DNA of 64,000 nucleotides from the NCBI RefSeq assembly GCF_025359345.1, contig NZ_JANYGQ010000026.1, positions 186,001 through 250,000 on the forward strand, read 5' to 3'. Shown in pieces: positions 61,642 to 64,000 of this stretch. Every line of letters starts with the position of its first letter. Position 1 is the stretch's first letter. The position numbers and the translations under genes were made by a program. The notes beneath the pieces are model-generated. The model saw nothing but the letters and a program-made list of their open reading frames with translations. It made no database searches and was not told where the DNA came from. Source of the stretch: Mucilaginibacter sp. Lineage in GTDB: Bacteria; Bacteroidota; Bacteroidia; Sphingobacteriales; Sphingobacteriaceae.

Positions 61642-63819
61642 ATGCCTTTCACCCACTATAAACAACCTGATCAAATGGACTGCGGCCCTACCTGTTTACG
61701 CATGGTGGCAAAGCATTACGGGCGTAATTTTAAGGTGCAAACACTGCGGAAGCTTTGTGAAATAAATCGCGAGGGCGTTTCGCTGCTTGGCATAAGCGAT
61801 GCTGCAGAAAAAACCGGCTTTCGTTCATTGGGTGTAAAACTTAGTGTATCCCAGTTAAAAGAAGCAGAACTACCCTATATTTTACATTGGCGCCAAAATC
61901 ACTTTGTGGTGCTGTATAAAATAAAAAACCATAAATATTACCTCGCCGATCCAGCGGCAGGCCTGGTAACCCTTAGCGAAGCAGATTTTACCCGCAATTG
62001 GGTAGGCGATAAAGAAAATGAAGAGGGTATAGCGCTGCTCTTAGCGCCAACGCCTCAATTTTATGAGCAGGACGATGAAAAAGGCACCGAGGTTAGCTGG
62101 TCGTTTTTGTTCAGGTATTTGATTGCCTATCGTAAACTGGTTTTGCAATTGCTTTTCGGACTGGGCATAGGCAGTTTACTGCAATTGATCGCACCGTTTT
62201 TAACGCAATCGGTTGTTGATATCGGTATCAATACCCGTAACCTTAATTTCGTCTACATCATCCTTATCGCCCAAACAGCTTTAATACTTGGCCGGGTAAG
62301 CGTGGAATTTATCCGCAGTTGGATATTGCTGCACATCAGTACGCGTATTAACATATCCATCCTTACCGACTTTTTAATAAAGCTGATGAAGCTGCCCATG
62401 AGCTTTTTCGATACCAAAATGACGGGCGACATTATGCAGCGCATGAACGACCAGAGAAACATCCAGACCTTTTTAACAGGGTCGACCCTGAGCACTGTAT
62501 TCAGTATGTTTAACCTGGCAGTGTTTTCGGTTGTGCTGGCCTACTATAACATCGGCGTGTTTTTTGTATTTGCGGTGAGCAGCGCATTGTACATTGGCTG
62601 GATAGTGCTTTTCTTAAAACGCCGCCGCGCCTTAAACTATAAAAGTTTTGAGGTGTCGGCCAAAAACCAAAGCAGTATTGTGCAGCTGATAGGCGGCATG
62701 CAGGAAATTAAACTCAACAACTGCGAGCAACAAAAACGGTGGGAATGGGAGCACATACAGGCGCGACTATTTAAATTCAACGTAAAAAACCTGGCGCTTA
62801 GCCAATACCAGCAAGGCGGTGCAACATTTATAAACGAAGGCAAAAATATTCTGATTACATTTTTGAGCGCGCAGGCAGTGATAAACGGCAACCTGACGTT
62901 GGGTGCGATGGTTGCGGTGCAATATATTGTGGGCCAGCTAAGCAGTCCCATTGAACAGTTGCTGGGCTTTATTCAAGGTTTCCAGGATGCCAAAATTAGT
63001 TTGGAAAGGCTCAACGAAATCCACCAGATGGACGACGAAGAGCCGGTGAACAAGGAATGGAGCCACACCCTGCCCGAAAACAAAAGCCTCAGCATAAATA
63101 AACTGACCTTCAGATACCCGGGCGCAGGTAACGAACCTGTGTTGGAGGATATAGATCTGAGCATACCCGAAGGAAAAACCACAGCCATCGTAGGCATGAG
63201 CGGTAGTGGGAAAACCACTATTTTAAAGTTGCTGCTACGTTTTTACGAGCCGCAAAAAGGCGAGATAAAAGTTGGGGAGCAATCTATCAATAACATCGGC
63301 TTTAAAACATGGCGCGGCCAATGTGGCGTGGTTATGCAGGATGGTTTTATATTTTCTGAGTCCATTGAACGGAACATCGCTGTTGGCGATGACTACCCTG
63401 ATAAAGAGAAACTAAAGCATGCTATAAAAGTGGCCAATATACAGGATTTTATAGATGGCCTGCCGCTTGGCTTAAACACCAAAATTGGCGCCGAAGGCAA
63501 TGGCATAAGCCAGGGCCAGCGCCAGCGTATGCTGATAGCAAGGGCAGTTTATAAAAACCCGCAATACATATTTTTTGACGAAGCCACCAACGCGCTTGAC
63601 GCCAATAACGAACGGGTAATAATGGACAACCTTGCCGAATTTTTTAAAGGCCGCACGGTAGTTATTGTGGCCCACCGCCTAAGCACGGTAAGCAATGCCG
63701 ACAACATTATTTTACTGGACAAAGGCCGTATTGTTGAACAAGGTACACACCGCGAATTAACTGCATTAAAAGGCGACTATTATAAATTAGTGAAAAACCA
63801 ATTGGAGTTAGGAACATAG
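61642..63819 (+). CDS. Peptidase-containing ABC transporter (PCAT) with C39 domain
   Basis: 725 aa. Residues 1-140: C39 peptidase with catalytic C14 in QMDCGPTCLRM, H87 in WRQNHFVVLY and D103 in YYLADPAAG. Residues about 155-450: six-helix ABC transmembrane domain. Residues about 485-720: nucleotide-binding domain with Walker A GMSGSGKT (about 517), signature ISQGQRQR, Walker B YIFFDEAT (about 641) and AHRLST switch. It cuts GG-leader peptides after the double glycine and exports them. All catalytic residues are intact. It is followed 48 bp later by the HlyD-like adaptor gene. Confidence 0.95.
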   Translation: MPFTHYKQPDQMDCGPTCLRMVAKHYGRNFKVQTLRKLCEINREGVSLLGISDAAEKTGFRSLGVKLSVSQLKEAELPYILHWRQNHFVVLYKIKNHKYYLADPAAGLVTLSEADFTRNWVGDKENEEGIALLLAPTPQFYEQDDEKGTEVSWSFLFRYLIAYRKLVLQLLFGLGIGSLLQLIAPFLTQSVVDIGINTRNLNFVYIILIAQTALILGRVSVEFIRSWILLHISTRINISILTDFLIKLMKLPMSFFDTKMTGDIMQRMNDQRNIQTFLTGSTLSTVFSMFNLAVFSVVLAYYNIGVFFVFAVSSALYIGWIVLFLKRRRALNYKSFEVSAKNQSSIVQLIGGMQEIKLNNCEQQKRWEWEHIQARLFKFNVKNLALSQYQQGGATFINEGKNILITFLSAQAVINGNLTLGAMVAVQYIVGQLSSPIEQLLGFIQGFQDAKISLERLNEIHQMDDEEPVNKEWSHTLPENKSLSINKLTFRYPGAGNEPVLEDIDLSIPEGKTTAIVGMSGSGKTTILKLLLRFYEPQKGEIKVGEQSINNIGFKTWRGQCGVVMQDGFIFSESIERNIAVGDDYPDKEKLKHAIKVANIQDFIDGLPLGLNTKIGAEGNGISQGQRQRMLIARAVYKNPQYIFFDEATNALDANNERVIMDNLAEFFKGRTVVIVAHRLSTVSNADNIILLDKGRIVEQGTHRELTALKGDYYKLVKNQLELGT

Positions 63820-63830
63820 CCCGCTTTCAA

Positions 63831-63861
63831 CTAATCTCTAATCTCCAACCTCTAATCTCTA
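63831..63861. repeat. CTAATCTCTAATCTC-type repeat
   Basis: Tandem CTAATCT(C) units in the short gap between the transporter and the HlyD-like gene, reverse-complement in type to the repeat at 7001-7028. Confidence 0.5.
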
Positions 63862-63866
63862 ACACC

Positions 63867-64000
63867 ATGCCATCAATATACACAGACAAGCTAAATCCGG
63901 ATGCCCGCCACACCGATGACATGCAGGATATTATTACCGCAGTACCAGGCTGGCTATTGCGTTGGGGTATCTCCTTGTTTTTTGGAATCCTGGTTTTGAT
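63867..64000 (+). CDS. HlyD-family secretion adaptor, N-terminal part
   Basis: The first 44 codons, cut by the right edge of the window. The start ATG is at 63867. The fragment reads MPSIYTDKLNPDARHTDDMQ, then VPGWLLRWGISLFFGILVL: a short cytoplasmic tail and a single membrane anchor, as in HlyD-like adaptor proteins paired with PCAT exporters in Bacteroidota. Placement 48 bp after the transporter gene supports this; the sequence alone is too short to prove the family. Confidence 0.65.
   Translation, partial: MPSIYTDKLNPDARHTDDMQDIITAVPGWLLRWGISLFFGILVL

Overview
The window looks like a chromosomal segment of a Bacteroidota bacterium of the Sphingobacteriaceae type, most like Mucilaginibacter or Pedobacter. 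This is inferred from the gene families (TonB-dependent receptors with carboxypeptidase-like N-termini, GIN-domain and DUF5977 proteins, GG-leader peptides), from TAnnTTTG promoter motifs, and from abundant fold-back intergenic repeats. No rRNA, tRNA, CRISPR array or intact insertion sequence was seen.

Layout. 1-9.3 kb holds mixed housekeeping and accessory genes: a partial DsbA/FrnE-like protein, an exported acetolactate decarboxylase, a Tat-signal threonine-aldolase-like enzyme, an active/inactive pair of M16 peptidases, an AraC regulator and a macro-domain protein. 9.3-11.1 kb is an array of four small secreted paralogs, followed by an outer-membrane beta-barrel receptor (11.4-14 kb) and a DUF5977 secreted protein.

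15.7-25.4 kb is a co-directional catabolic cluster. It encodes a GH127 beta-L-arabinofuranosidase, a GH27 alpha-galactosidase and then a complete four-enzyme trans-4-hydroxy-L-proline pathway (deaminase, alpha-ketoglutarate semialdehyde dehydrogenase, 2-epimerase, FAD dehydrogenase). The sugars and the amino acid match the decorations of plant extensins (Hyp-linked beta-arabinofuranosides, Ser-linked alpha-galactose), so I propose an extensin or hydroxyproline-rich glycoprotein utilisation locus. Its later intergenic gaps each carry a fold-back repeat.

25.6-43.4 kb: a close homologue of eukaryotic sphingolipid delta-4 desaturase, a GIN-domain protein, an RND efflux operon with an adjacent two-component system, a TonB-dependent receptor followed directly by a MITE-like element, an NlpC/P60 hydrolase, a YncE-like beta-propeller, a YbjJ-like MFS transporter and an orphan ABC ATPase.

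43.5-64 kb is the most unusual part: a putative export and maturation locus for cysteine-rich GG-leader peptides. It has two precursor peptides with matching 18-residue leaders, a membrane protein fusing a C39-like domain without catalytic residues to VKOR and thioredoxin domains, a TlpA-like thioredoxin, a PCAT-type ABC transporter with an intact C39 peptidase, the start of an HlyD-like adaptor, and four large exported proteins that combine macroglobulin MG2 and TonB-plug segments without a beta-barrel. The locus shows module duplication, with two decayed remnants (a collapsed VKOR-fusion gene and a frameshifted MG2/plug 3' end).
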